From: Auricularia sp. M13
Taxonomy: Eukaryota > Basidiomycota > Agaricomycetes > Auriculariales > Auriculariaceae
Assembly (NCBI GenBank): GCA_037042915.1
Contig: CM073200.1
Span: 1,364,001 to 1,428,000 of the forward strand
Direction of reading: 5' to 3'
DNA length: 64,000 nucleotides
Position 1 is the first letter of the stretch. The number at the start of each line of letters is the position of its first letter. The notes beneath the pieces were generated by a model. It searched no databases. It was not told the origin of the DNA and saw only the letters and a program-made list of their open reading frames with translations. This document shows positions 23,001 to 33,655 of this stretch, in pieces. Position numbers and translations under genes: made by a program.

Positions 23001-23231
23001 GAGAGACGAGCGGAATAGATAAGCGGAGAACATAGAGACAATGACGAGGAATTTGGAGTGCAGGGCGTTTTCAAGCATAATCAGCACAAGATAAATGAGG
23101 GGAAGCATGGCTATACACGGGTATATGTGGAGAAATGACGGATAGACGTTCTGGAGTGGATCGGACGAGGGAAGGGGCGGCAGCGAGGTGGTGTGGTATA
23201 CGGCGGCGCCAGAACGTCCTTCCCCGCTCAA
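20072..23231 (-). other. Reverse transcriptase-RNase H region of the Ty3/gypsy element
   Basis: Long open frame with a serine/proline-rich start, RT blocks (GWFCVVKKDGSSLRIVHD, LPQGYSNAVAVQ, FVDDVHPLG), RNase H (ILAVDSSIYGVGFILLQ) and the integrase HHCC finger region (HDDTGHKG...RERFWWPG) cut off by the nested element. It follows the gag-protease frame with a 4-base overlap at 23228-23231. Confidence 0.92.
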
Positions 23232-26092
23232 AAATCCAGTGGCATGGACTCTGGGCGCGGTGACCGACGGGCGCGCGTGGGAATGCGGACTGAACGTCCT
23301 GTATTGTCGTCATTGAGCGTCAGGAAGCTGCTGCCATCGCCGCGCGTATCTTCGGTGGCACGAGCGAGCGCGAGGAATGGTCGGCCGAGCAGAAGCGAGA
23401 AGGGCGCGTCCTCAACGACATGAACGCGCAGATGGAACGTCAGGCCCGCAATAACGACCGGCAGGACGCAGAGACCGAGGGTGAGGTTCGAGGTTTTGTT
23501 GGCCGCGGTCAGGTTCACGCGGTGCTGGGCGTCGATCGGGCTGCCCAGAGCCTCCCAAAACTCCTGGCTGATGATGACCAACTGGGAGCCGTTGTCGACG
23601 ACGCCCTCGGCGCGGAAACCGCCAACGAGGCAGTCGAGATAGCGAAGAGGCAACGCGGCCTCAGCTGTGATTAGATCCCGCGAAGCGTCGGCCGGCTCCG
23701 CTTGGCGGAAATGGAACACCTCCGCTCCACGATCAGGTACCTCGCCGGCGCCGGCGTATCCGACGACGACCCGCTTCGTAGTCGACTGCTCCTTCCAATG
23801 GCGCCGCAAATACGGGCTGATAGCCAGGAGTTCCTGCACGGTGAGCACGACCTTGGACTCCATGATGCGCTCGCTGATAATTTTAGCTAGGCCTTCATCT
23901 TCCAACGGCGCCTGCAGCTTGAACTGCGGGCGCGGGGCAATAGCGGGCGCGACAGCAGGCGCAGCAGCGCGAGGCTGAGCAGGTGCGTCGCTGTCTGGGA
24001 CTTCCTCGATCGTAGCAGCAGGCACTGACCGACGGGGCGGCGCCGTTGCAGATCCCGGCGTGATGAACCGACTGGCGGGCGACACGCCCTCTGCAGCAGC
24101 GTCGCGCGCGGGGGGAATGCGGTCCACCGTGGCCTCGAAATGCGGCGGCCGGTCGCGCGCTGGTTCGACTCGAGCAGCGGCACCTGTGGTCGCGTCTTTG
24201 GTGATGTCGTTCTTCTGCACGGGACCGCCGCTGCGTAACCCGGCGCGACGCGGCTGACCGTTGACGGTGCGTCCTTTCTCGTATGCGTATGCGTGCTGCA
24301 TCATAACATCGTACCAAGCCACCTCTGCATCCTCCGAATCGAATACTGGGACGGAGAAGTTCGCGGCCGCTGTCTTGGTTGGTGCGTCAAAGAACGACTC
24401 GCCGAGTTCGACGAGCATCGCCGTCGCGCTCGCGGACGCCTTCGCCGTATACTCGGGGTGCAAGCGGTTGAATTCCAGAACCTTGTCGCGCAGCGTCGTC
24501 CCAAAACTGGTGCGTATAGTCTCGCCGTTCGGGTATACAACGCGACCCTGCTCATTCTTGATGCATCGGCCGGCCTTGATGTCCTCCGCGAGGTGAACGC
24601 ACTGCGAGATGCGGTCGTCGCCGCCGCAGTAGTAGCAGTTCGGGTAGCGGGCAGGCTGCGCCGTCGGGACGTCGACGCGAATCTGCGCGGGCGCTGGAGC
24701 GGTCGCCATGGTAGGCGCAGCAGCTTGTCCAGGTACGCCGCGCCTCTCGAGCGCGTCCATTCGAGCGTTGATGCGTTGCAGCAGCGCGAGAGTCGGATCC
24801 TCGACCTTGACGGTGACCTGCGGCGCGACAGCAGGCGGCGACGCGGCGAGCGGCTTCGCAGCGCCTGCGCGTCGTTTGCTCTCGGCCTCGGCGTCCTTCA
24901 AGATGATCTTGGCCTGCTTGAGCGTGTCCGTGACGGACCACTCGCTGCGGCGCTTGTCCTTGTGCTCGGCGATGAGGCGCGACACGAGCTCCTGCCCGAG
25001 GGATTTCTCAAGAACATCGACGTAGTCTTTCTGGACTTCCTCGTCGTGGATGGCCTTCGCGCGCTTGACGTCCGACGCGAGGGCACGGAACTCGCGAGTG
25101 AACTCGCCGAGCTTGTCGGTCGTGCGAATGATCATGGTCATAGATTTCGCAACAAAGTCGTCGTAGTCGGCGCGGCGGTAGTCGGACGGCGCCTCAGCAT
25201 CGACGTAGTCCTCGATCATTCGAGCGCGGAACGCATCCCAAGTCGTGGGCGAACGGAACTCATCGTAGCGCTCGACGAGTGCGCGCGGCTTCGCGGTCAT
25301 GTACAGGACGACTCGCTCAATGGCCGTCTGATCGTCGTACTGCGCGGCAGTGGCAAAGGTTTTGTAGTCTCGGAGGAACGCGATGAGCAAGCGCCCGTCA
25401 CCGTCGAAGTGCGGGGCGCGACGCTCCTTCGGCATCGGCATTTCAGCGGGTTGCGCCATACTTGGAGGCTGAGTGGTCGGCGGAGACGGCGGTGGTGACA
25501 GAGATGGTGCGCGAGGCGGCGATGGTGACGGCGGTGGTGGAGGAGACGGATGTGGAGGCGGTGACGGCGGTGGACTCGGAGAGCGCGGTCGCGGCGCGTT
25601 GAACCTGGCGAGGAACTCGACGACCGATGGTAGGTGAGACGAGCCCGTGAGCGAAGCGGCCGGTGCTGAAGACACACGAACAGGCTCGTAGCTTATTGGC
25701 GACGGGGACCGAGACGCGCTGCCGCGGGAATCTGAACGCGGAACACGAGTAGGACTCGGAGGAAGTGAGCGCGGCCCTTCTTCGCTGAGCTGATGCGGAT
25801 GCGGAGACCCTGTACGAGGCCTGGGTCGCGGATTGAGAAGGGCGTGCGAGCTTGAGGAGCCTGCGGTGGCGACGATCGAATGAGCGGCTGCTTGTCGCTC
25901 CGCGCGCGCGCGATCGGTAGGCGAGGGCTCGTGTACGAAGGGCTGCGCGAGCGAAGATGGGGGCTTGGGCTTGGCGGTCGCCTTGGTACGCTTGGCTGGA
26001 GGTGGTGCGACTGGACTGGCGGGCTTCGGGGCTCGGTGACGGGTCGTGGGCTGCTGACGGTCGTAGAGGTTGCGACGCGGGTCGGAGGCCAC
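23228..26092 (-). other. Gag-protease region of the Ty3/gypsy element
   Basis: 954 codons open: a Pro/Ser-rich N-terminus, a capsid-like region (RAPHFDGDGRLLIAFLRDY, DFVAKSMTMI), a zinc-knuckle-like CYYCGGDD segment, and a retropepsin-like protease (EGVVDNGSQLVIISQEF, LLLGRPFLALA). Confidence 0.9.
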
Positions 26093-26146
26093 GAGGACGA
26101 TGCGGAACTGCGGATGGGGTTGCTATGGGCCTACCTACCTGCAGTT

Positions 26147-26163
26147 CCCTGCGGTGGTCACCA
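26147..26163 (-). other. Primer-binding site of the Ty3/gypsy element
   Basis: TGGTGACCACCGCAGGG on the minus strand, three bases inside the 5' LTR. It starts with the TGG expected from a tRNA 3' CCA end. The tRNA was not identified. Confidence 0.6.
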
Positions 26164-26166
26164 GTA

Positions 26167-26942
26167 TGACGCGCAGGTTCCGGGGCAGAAGGAGCTAGGC
26201 TGTCGGGGGCGGGGACCCGGTAGGAATACTAGCCCGAATAGCACTGAGAGCGGATAAATCCCCTATATGCGTACTAAATAGACTGATCGTGTCGATAGGG
26301 AGTGTCGGGGTAGCTGTCAGAAGGTTGGCCGCCTATCTGACGCTTTGAGAACTGCTTTGAGGGATGCTGAGAGCCGGAATGAGCTGAGGGGCTGAGAACT
26401 GCTGAGAGAGAGAGGGGGGCTATATTCTGGGGATCAAAGCACGTAGTCAGAGGTTTAAGTACAGTCAGAGCGAGCATATGGGTGACGGAGAGCCGGATCT
26501 CAAGCCGTGTACAGCAGACGGAGGCAGAAAGTCGAGACGGTGAAGGAGTGGACAAAACAAGAAAGTAAAGGTCGGAATATGCGCAGAATGGCGAGGCGAG
26601 GCGAACGGTATGCGATATGAGGGGTCAGGAACGAGAGGGAAGTAGGGAGGCGACGTCCAGACAGGGGGAGAGCGGGAGCAACGCTGCTGATGGCAGCGGC
26701 ATGATTTGATAATGCTGCTGCGGTCCTCCCGGGCTGGTACGTCCGGATTAATGGTGGAATGCGAAGACGAGGGCTTAGGCGGATAGACAGGGAGCGGACG
26801 CGAGCGAGTGCGACGGGATGCGACGTGCGAGGGCTGAGAGTGGCGGTGCTGACAGCGCAAATCCTGCCAAATCGGGAAGTCCATATGCGGAAACGATGGG
26901 TTTCAGTGGTGCGTCCCTCGTTGCCACGAGCACGGCTCGTCA
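26167..26942 (-). repeat. LTR of the Ty3/gypsy element (5' LTR)
   Basis: Partner of 14792-15567. It abuts the C2H2 gene fragment. Confidence 0.92.
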
Positions 26943-27660
26943 ATACGTTCTCCCGCTCTTGATGTAATCTGTGGCTCTCTGCCGCGAACAGCGCTGGTGG
27001 TCGTGAGAAGCTGGGGTAATAGGCGTATTCATCCCAATTCTCCATAGCCAGAGATGGTAGCGGACAAGTGTTGCCAAATCGAGGAGCGGGATAATGAGAT
27101 GGGCACATACCGGCGCCCTGCTCGGGCACACAGTGCCCAGGCTGACTGGCGCCAACATCGACTCGCCGTCCAGGAGTTAGAGAAGTAGTTGCACGGGACG
27201 ACGTAACGTCGTCCTCAGACGGCCACATCGTACATGGGGGATGATACGGATGGTGTGGAGGAGGTTGACAACGACTATCCTGGTGACTGGCAGACGACGG
27301 AGTGTCCAGTTCTCCGGTTGAATTGGGAAACTCGGTGGCAAGGTACCGTCGGAAGCGAGGGATCGATTCGCGCGGAATCCCGGCATCCAAAAGAGCTGAG
27401 TCCGGCGCGTAGATGAGCGGCGTGCGAGGGAGCACGACATCGTTGCGCATGAGCCTGTGCTCGCGGCGCGCGTGGACCAACATATGTCTGGCTACATCCT
27501 CCTTGCGGCGCAAAGTCGCGTTGCATGTGAGGGGCTCATACTGAAACCTGTACCTGCAGTATCCTGGCTGGTTTATGCGTCTAGAGAGGGGCTTCCCGAC
27601 CCGTGGCGAGCGCGGGAAAGAGTTGAACGGCCCATGCGAGTGGATTGCGAACCTGCAGGG
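26943..27660 (-). pseudogene. 5' part of the split C2H2 zinc-finger gene
   Basis: Host gene fragment. One finger with first cysteine at 27558: C-x10-C-x12-H-x3-H (CRYRFQYEPLTC, then CNATLRRKEDVARHMLVH). Downstream come DAGIPRESIPRFRRYLATEF, a spacer motif shared with the other C2H2 genes here, and a Ser/Pro-rich region that runs into the LTR. No in-frame ATG lies between the upstream stop near 27,690 and the finger, so the start is probably in an upstream exon behind an acceptor such as CCCTGCAG (about 27,655). With its last 40 codons now 12 kb away, the gene is probably inactivated in this haplotype. Confidence 0.75.
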
Positions 27661-28144
27661 AAAGCTCCCCTTATACGTAGATTTTAGGGACTGTTATAGT
27701 CCCCTTACGCAGAAACAGGTGTCATTGCCTCTTAGAGCGTTGCTCCAAGGCCAATTCCGCTTTGCGCGGCGCAAACCCGTTGGCACTGATGTTTGATCAT
27801 GAGTGTCCCTTTTTTGTTGCACCTTATTGCATCTGGGAACATACCCCAGCTGAGTTGCGCCTTCCTGCATCTGCGAAGTTTTCAGGGGGGACTGAAACCA
27901 GCGGTGGCCCACAAGAGCCGACAAGCAGTACCTTCGAATACACTCGAGTACATGACTCCGATAGCTCTGTTCTCGACCAGTGTACGTTACGAAATATATT
28001 CCACACTTTTATGTGCAGCTATAGCAGGCTGGTCTTAGAATATAGTCTTTTAAGTGACGAAACTGGTTAAGCTAGGGTTGACTATGCCGTGCTCGGATCA
28101 AAGTGCAAACGCGGATTTGATCTCCGCTGGCCAGTGACCGTGAC
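27661..28144. other. Intergenic region between split C2H2 gene and F-box gene
   Basis: About 480 bases between divergent genes; shared upstream region. Nothing specific recognised. Confidence 0.4.
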
Positions 28145-29858
28145 ATGCCTTCTATATCCGAGGGACGTGTGCAAGCACTGCAACAAGCTGTCTGGGACGC
28201 TTGCTCCGAGGCCTTTTCCGAAGAGGAGCCAGGAGCAGAGTGCGTTGTTTACGAAGGGCCTGTTGAATCGCTCAATGACTCACTCATGTGCCCGCAGTGC
28301 TCGCGGCAAACGGCTCAAAGATCCCCGCCAAATAGTACTAGGTACTATCTACCCGGTTCTTCAAAGATTTGCGCGCGAGCGCAACGCCCGACGCAGCGCG
28401 ACTACGCAGCTGCCGCACGAGTTGCTTTGCAACATATTCTACTTGCTTCCTTTCGAGGACCGTATTGCTTGCGCTCACGTTTGCCACCACTGGCGAGCGA
28501 TATCACTTGCCAATCCGGCTCAGCTGTGGGACTTTATCCCGGCCGATGATCGTCCAGACGTTCTATGGGACTTGCTGGACCGCTCTGACGAGGCACCGGT
28601 AACGCTCGAGCGTGTGAAAATCACCAGCGACAAGAGCGGACTGCGCATTGGCCAGATGCTTCGAGCTCATATGGACCACATTAAATCTCTCGTCATCGAG
28701 ATACCCAACCACGACGATTACGAGGGCACCCCCGAAACGCTACATGATGCCCTCACAACTCCTGCTCCGCTTCTCGAGAAGTTTGTGGTAATCGACAAGG
28801 CAGGCGAAGGATTTGATTTCTGCGACGAGTGGTGGCTCCATGTCCTCGGCTCTCATGCCCCCCGACTCCGCGAAATCAAGCTTTACGGCCTCGGCTTCGA
28901 TGCGCTTGCGTCGTCGCTCGCTAACTCGAGTGTTAGAAAGCTATATCTCGCGAGCAACAGCTCACCGGTCACGCCTGACCGCGTTCGTGAGGCATTCTTG
29001 CTGTTTCCCCAACTGGAGGAGCTCGGACTGGAGCTCAATACGCGCGTCGAGCAAGACCGACTGCAAATCCTCGTACCCCCTCACACGTTGCGTCGCTTGG
29101 CCATTCATTTCTCCAACATTACTGCCGTAATGTCCAGCATGCTCTCCCACATTCAACATGCAGACATTCCCGAAATCGAGCTCACTTTCGACCGCACCGG
29201 TGACTGGATATACACCATCTCCATTAGCCAAATGCTGGCGGCCGTCTGCGGCCCGGTGGATAACATCGTTTCCCTGGAGCTCGGAACAGTGAACAACCCG
29301 CACTATTACCTGGACGTTCCGTTCCTCATCGTGGAGGGCGATCAGCAGCGTATCAGGCAATTTAGGAAACTTCCCATCGATGCGGTACCCGCAGGACTGT
29401 ACGGACACCTCAAGTCGCTGCGTTTGCATGTCCGCGAACTCACAGGCGAGTCGGGCCGTCGGATCTTTTCTGGTCTCACACTGCCCGCTCTCGTCGACCT
29501 CGCCATCGTTCTCGAAGAGGATTCCCGCCGTAGTCTCACTATCGCGCAGCTCATCGCGGCTATGTCGTTTCACCGCCCGTGGAAATGCCCGCTCCTGGCG
29601 AACGTCGCACTGTGTTCGCCCCCGCAGTATACACGGGTGAGCACAGTTATCTCTGCGGAGGATGTCGTACAGCTGCTTCATGGCTGCCTCCGATACGATG
29701 CGGAGAAATTGGCGTCCCTGAAGTTCTGCGGCCTGACCCTTGTACCGGCGACCGTGGACCCCGTGGACGCTCTGCGCGACCTGGCTGATGACGTACACTT
29801 CGACGAAGCAGGCCCTGACCTATCCTGGCCGCTTCAGCAACCCCTCGATTGGAGTTGA
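28145..29858 (+). CDS. F-box protein
   Basis: Two exons, 28145-28239 and 28298-29858; 551 residues. The start MPSISEGRVQALQQAVW joins through a 58-base GT-AG intron to ...ARGKRLKDPRQIVLG in phase. F-box at about residues 70-112: LPHELLCNIFYLLPFEDR, VCHHWRAISLANPAQLW. The long C-terminal part has Leu-rich strands (LREIKLYGLGFDAL, LEELGLELNT, LRRLAIHFSNI) as in the expanded Agaricomycete F-box family. Expected SCF adaptor; target unknown. An ATG in the downstream frame at 28089 would add an unspliced N-terminus, but the spliced form reads better. Confidence 0.88.
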
Positions 29859-30064
29859 TTACAGGGTACCCGCATTCTTCGCATCACGTTCATATCGGAT
29901 TTTTTGCTTCGCGTTTTTCATGTCGCTCAGCTGCTCACAGGTCGTCTTTGTATGGACGGGATCATGTAGATGAATCATTTGCACATTTATAGGTTGGAAC
30001 AGGATGCTGCGTTGAAGTGTGACCGGACTGCGTTAAGAACAAGAGGCCAGAAAATTCCAGCTAT

Positions 30065-30802
30065 TCACAGGAGCCCCAAAAGGCCGAGGACGTTGCTCAG
30101 TCCCGCCGCTCCGCCGGGAAGAGTGGTGAGGATGGAAACACTAGAAACATATATGTTACTGAAATGCAGACGTGTCATTGAGGCAGGGCGACTCACATGG
30201 GACCAATGATAACCAGGATACCGGAAATAATAACATTGAGTTGAGTGAGGAAGACCGTAAGGTTGATGTCCAAGTTAATGAAAGCGAGCAGGTTCAGAAG
30301 AGAGGTCGGGAAAACACTGATCGCTTTGCCAATGTCCTAGAACGCGCATTGGTCGGTGAGTCTATCTCTGCCGGACTACAAGAGATACATACGTTAATCA
30401 TGTCGCCGGCAGCCTGTGCAATGGCGTTCTCCGCGTCGGAGGAACCCGCGGAGCCCAGTGGAATGGGGGCGATGCCCTTGAGCGACCCCGTCAATCCCGA
30501 AATGATGCTCGTGATCTGACTGAGAATGTCCGTGGGGCTCCCGCCACTACCGGCAAGACCGGCTAGCAAAATGTGAGCGCATTTATCAAAAAAGATAGCT
30601 ATGAGGACTCACTGAGCGTGCTGAGAAGGGGGCCGATGAGGTTCTGGGCGTTGGTGAGGAGGCCGAGGATGTCGGAAAGACCGTCAAGCTGACGCTTGGA
30701 AACCTCGACGGCCTTAGCCTCAGTAGCCACCTGCGACGGCGCAGCCACAGCAAAGACGACGAGAGAGAGGGAGAAGACGAGGCTGAAGATGCGCATCTGC
30801 AT
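30065..30802 (-). CDS. Small secreted hydrophobic protein, divergent fourth member (copy D)
   Basis: Four exons: 30802-30613, 30562-30393, 30336-30197, 30158-30065; 197 residues. Signal peptide MQMRIFSLVFSLSLVVFAVAA, then a KRQ-type site (VSKRQLDGLSD) that could be cut by a Kex2-like protease. The middle is Gly/Ser-rich, unlike copies A-C. Exon 3 is exactly 140 bases, as in A-C, and encodes the recognisable block LDINLTVFLTQLN, ISGILVIIGP. The last exon starts in the same phase (INIYV...) and ends LGLLGLL. So it is a remote paralogue about 24 kb away. Secreted by prediction; function unknown. Confidence 0.8.
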
Positions 30803-30857
30803 TGTCGTGTATGTTGCTGATTCTGCGACGAGGGAGGTAGCTGGCGATTTGGCGAGC

Positions 30858-30864
30858 CTTTATA
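30858..30864 (-). promoter_or_regulatory. TATA box of secreted copy D
   Basis: TATAAAG on the minus strand, about 57 bases before the ATG at 30802. Confidence 0.5.
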
Positions 30865-32288
30865 CCTTGCTGCTGGGGTCTGTGCGATGCGCATATGCAG
30901 CCTGAGCTGCCGCAATGCCGCTACGTATGTGAAACGCGGCATGCTGGGACTTGTGTACGAAGAGAGAAGACGGTGATGCAAGAGGGAGTGAGATCGTGCA
31001 ACCGCCGGTAGAAACGCTGCAGCTTCAGTTCCGCCATTGCGAGAAGCCATCGTATATTCAAGAATATCTCAGGCACTGGCCCTATGACGCCAGCCGGTCA
31101 TATTGCTCTCAGTAAGCCGGTGCAGAGCAAAAGATTATTACGATGAAACTTGGCGAACACAGAGCCCTGCGATAGTGAAAACAGCGCCGAGGACAGTGCA
31201 TATCCAAATATTGAGCTGGTGGCTGCATAGGCACACAGGGGGGGCCGGGACATTTGTGGGCTTGGGCGGCAGTAAGGTGGGTGTGTGAACCCGGCGAAGC
31301 ATGAGTCGGAGTGACGTCGAGTCTGGCAAGGAGATTCCGGAAAGCGTAGAAGTGAAAGGCAGCAGAGTCTAGACAATCATTTCTTGGTGCATGCACGTCG
31401 ACGAGAAGCTCTTCCACCCCACCCTGCGAGTCTGGTAGCAAGTTCAGCCGACATGCTCTGCACTGAACGATACGCAGCGACGGGACAGAATACCCCGAGC
31501 GTATCCATCATTCGTGCCGTGTCCTAACGTGCGAGTTGAAACTCTTGCGGCGCTTGATATCTCCCTGGCGCCGAGGAAGAACACCGAACAGCGAGCGCTA
31601 GCTTACTGTAACGACGTCGCGACGCAGCAACGATGCTGATCGAGCCTTTGATGGGAGGTAGGTACGAGGTGATAGGAGCAGATAAGGCGCCTGTGCCGTC
31701 TGGTGCTGTTTTTTTGGCACTGGCGGAGAGTTGCAGTAAATGAGTCGTCATTATTCACAGTCCGATCCGGAACAAAATTTGTCCTTCCCTCTCCTTTCGT
31801 TTTCGAAGCAATTAGAGGTCAATTCTGTAAGTCAATCCTATTTCAGACCCATGCGGTATACCTTTGAGGTACTATCGACCTCCTATTGTCAGGGCCTAAT
31901 TTCGTGCTTTCGTGAGCAGTGCTGAGCACCTTGCCGTTTTGGTCACGCTGAGTATTGCTTCTGATTTTGTGCCTCGAAACCGATGAGTCCAGGCCTCTCA
32001 TTAGCAAATATATAAAGCCCAGCCTCTGGGCACGAATTCCTCCGCAGACGCACCGCATCCTCCCTCTCAAATGTGTCCCCCACATGGACCAGAAGTCGTC
32101 CTTGCTTCATGCGGACGAATCTCCTGTTCCCTGCGGTGGTCACCATTTGAGAGGAGGAATTGCGGAAAATTATAACCGCCGCCCGCCGACAGAGCATTGC
32201 TGCCGAAACTGCTTCGGCCGTTACTGTAAAAGTGTATAATGTAATTGTGCTCTATGACATGCAGAATATCTACAAGAAGCTTCGCAAG
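30865..32288. other. 1.4-kb intergenic region
   Basis: No gene supported. At 32126-32145 there is a 20-base string identical to the primer-binding-site side of the Ty3/gypsy element, followed by a CCATTTGAGAGG sequence. No other element parts were recognised around it. Confidence 0.4.
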
Positions 32289-33065
32289 CTACCTCCACAG
32301 AGCTTGATCCCGATTATGCTCGTCTTCTATGGTCATGGCTGAAAGATACCGGCTGTTATAGTGAGTTTGTTGCCCTGATTGTGCGCAATGGCCGGCCACG
32401 GGTTCGTAAACTATTGGAACGTGCTCGTTGCAGCTATTCAGCGGCTGCGGCCAGTCGAAAGAAGACCGCATTGGCACCGTTCCGTAGTCAGGGCTGTGGA
32501 GATGGAAAGACTCGGGCGTAGCGATTATAGCGTCGCCGTAGGTGACTCCCGGAGAGAGGCTGAGGATGGAGGACTCGACGCTCCCGGGGCACTGCGGCAC
32601 GACTCCTCCGAAGCGCGGGACATCACTGCAAGGGAAACACGCCGGGAGATAGCTCGTGCCAGAGGTAGCACATATGCCAATATCACATGCAGTCTCTCCA
32701 GGGCCAGATGGACTCCCAGTATCTGTGGCCGCTGGAGAATGCGTATTGCCACGCGCGCCGCTGGCAGGGAATTCTTTGGATATATAGCGTTGTGCTCGAG
32801 AGACAGACTGGGGAGGAACACCAATACTGACCAACTGCTCGCGCGACGCGTGCACAAGCGGCTGCGTGATTCGCCCGCCCGCGTTCATGTACGCGACCTC
32901 CTTGCGCACATGGATCAGAACGTGGCGGGCAACATCTTCCTCCCGCTTGAGTTGGCGTCCACACGGTCTCCCGTCGAGGCTGAGAGGGTTGATGTACATG
33001 CAGTGGCCGCGAATAGCGGATGGCATAGAGGACGGGGTGCTTGTGTTGCGAGGTTCGCGAGGCAT
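32289..33065 (-). CDS. Single-finger C2H2 protein, GVP-spacer family
   Basis: Taken from the ATG at 33065 (MPREPRNTSTPSS); 258 residues, no intron needed. One finger C-x12-C-x12-H-x3-H (CMYINPLSLDGRPC, then KREEDVARHVLIH), wider than a standard C2H2 at the cysteine pair. It is followed by LVSIGVPPQSVSRAQRYISKEF and a Ser/Pro-rich tail with no second finger. The open frame extends upstream to 33266; the nearer ATG is preferred because it sits just before the finger, as in the 40-kb paralogue. Likely nuclear, DNA-binding or a degenerate regulator; targets unknown. Confidence 0.7.
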   Translation of the reverse strand: MPREPRNTSTPSSMPSAIRGHCMYINPLSLDGRPCGRQLKREEDVARHVLIHVRKEVAYMNAGGRITQPLVHASREQLVSIGVPPQSVSRAQRYISKEFPASGARGNTHSPAATDTGSPSGPGETACDIGICATSGTSYLPACFPCSDVPRFGGVVPQCPGSVESSILSLSPGVTYGDAIIATPESFHLHSPDYGTVPMRSSFDWPQPLNSCNEHVPIVYEPVAGHCAQSGQQTHYNSRYLSAMTIEDEHNRDQALWR

Positions 33066-33655
33066 CGTGTGTTGTTCTCGACTGAGAACGTCAGTCAGAG
33101 ATTTATAGCCATCCGTCGAGGCTCCCGACGCTGGGCAGGCCTCGTGTGCGGGAGTCCTACCACTCTCCGTTCTAACACGGTGCTCTGTGGCATTGCAAGA
33201 CGTCGGTGAAAGGACGAGCAGGGGCGGTACAGCTTCACAGACAGTGCCACAGACATCCCACTGCACGAGTACCCGAGCACTGCAGCACTACACACCAGAA
33301 TAACAAAGTTTGATCTTCCTTCATAGCGAATCCGGAGACGAAGATAGGTTTATTATGCGCGTATTTGGCCTGCCGTGGCGGTGAGAGATGCCTCGTTCTC
33401 TCCCGCCTACTCCCGCCGAGCGCCGAAAGCTCCCGTCACGTCAACGAGCGCTACTTTGAGGCGCACATAAGACACCTCTCCGCCAGTCACGGAAGGGACG
33501 TGGGAATCTCAGAGTGAGTTCGGGTGTAGCTAAGTCAAGCAGTGCGTTGCGCCGGATGCATTCAGTGGTACAGGCTCAATTCCCCCCTACAGATACAGGA
33601 TCGGGACAACGATCCAAGATTCAAATCCCTCGGTTGGGCGCCGATTCGTAAAGCT
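33066..33655. other. Intergenic region between the C2H2 gene and the MFS transporter
   Basis: No feature supported in about 590 bases. Confidence 0.4.

Larger units (their letters stand above)
14792..26942 (-). mobile_element. Ty3/gypsy LTR retrotransposon, minus orientation, young, interrupted by a nested DNA transposon
   Basis: Two LTRs of about 776 bases (14792-15567 and 26167-26942), each TG...CA and almost identical: only about two mismatches noticed, so the insertion is recent. Order from the right-hand LTR: primer-binding site, gag-protease frame, reverse transcriptase-RNase H, integrase, then a 1-kb region with an antisense gene, and the left-hand LTR. Target duplication ATAC. Long reading frames remain. 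The clear break is one nested 2.4-kb DNA element (17656-20071) that separates the RNase H/integrase N-terminal side from the integrase core. Otherwise it looks nearly whole. Confidence 0.93.

Noticed and set aside
24293-25498. 401-codon plus-strand frame inside the gag region
   Set aside because: Mirror frame of the GC-rich gag sequence; Arg/Val/Leu-rich shadow composition.
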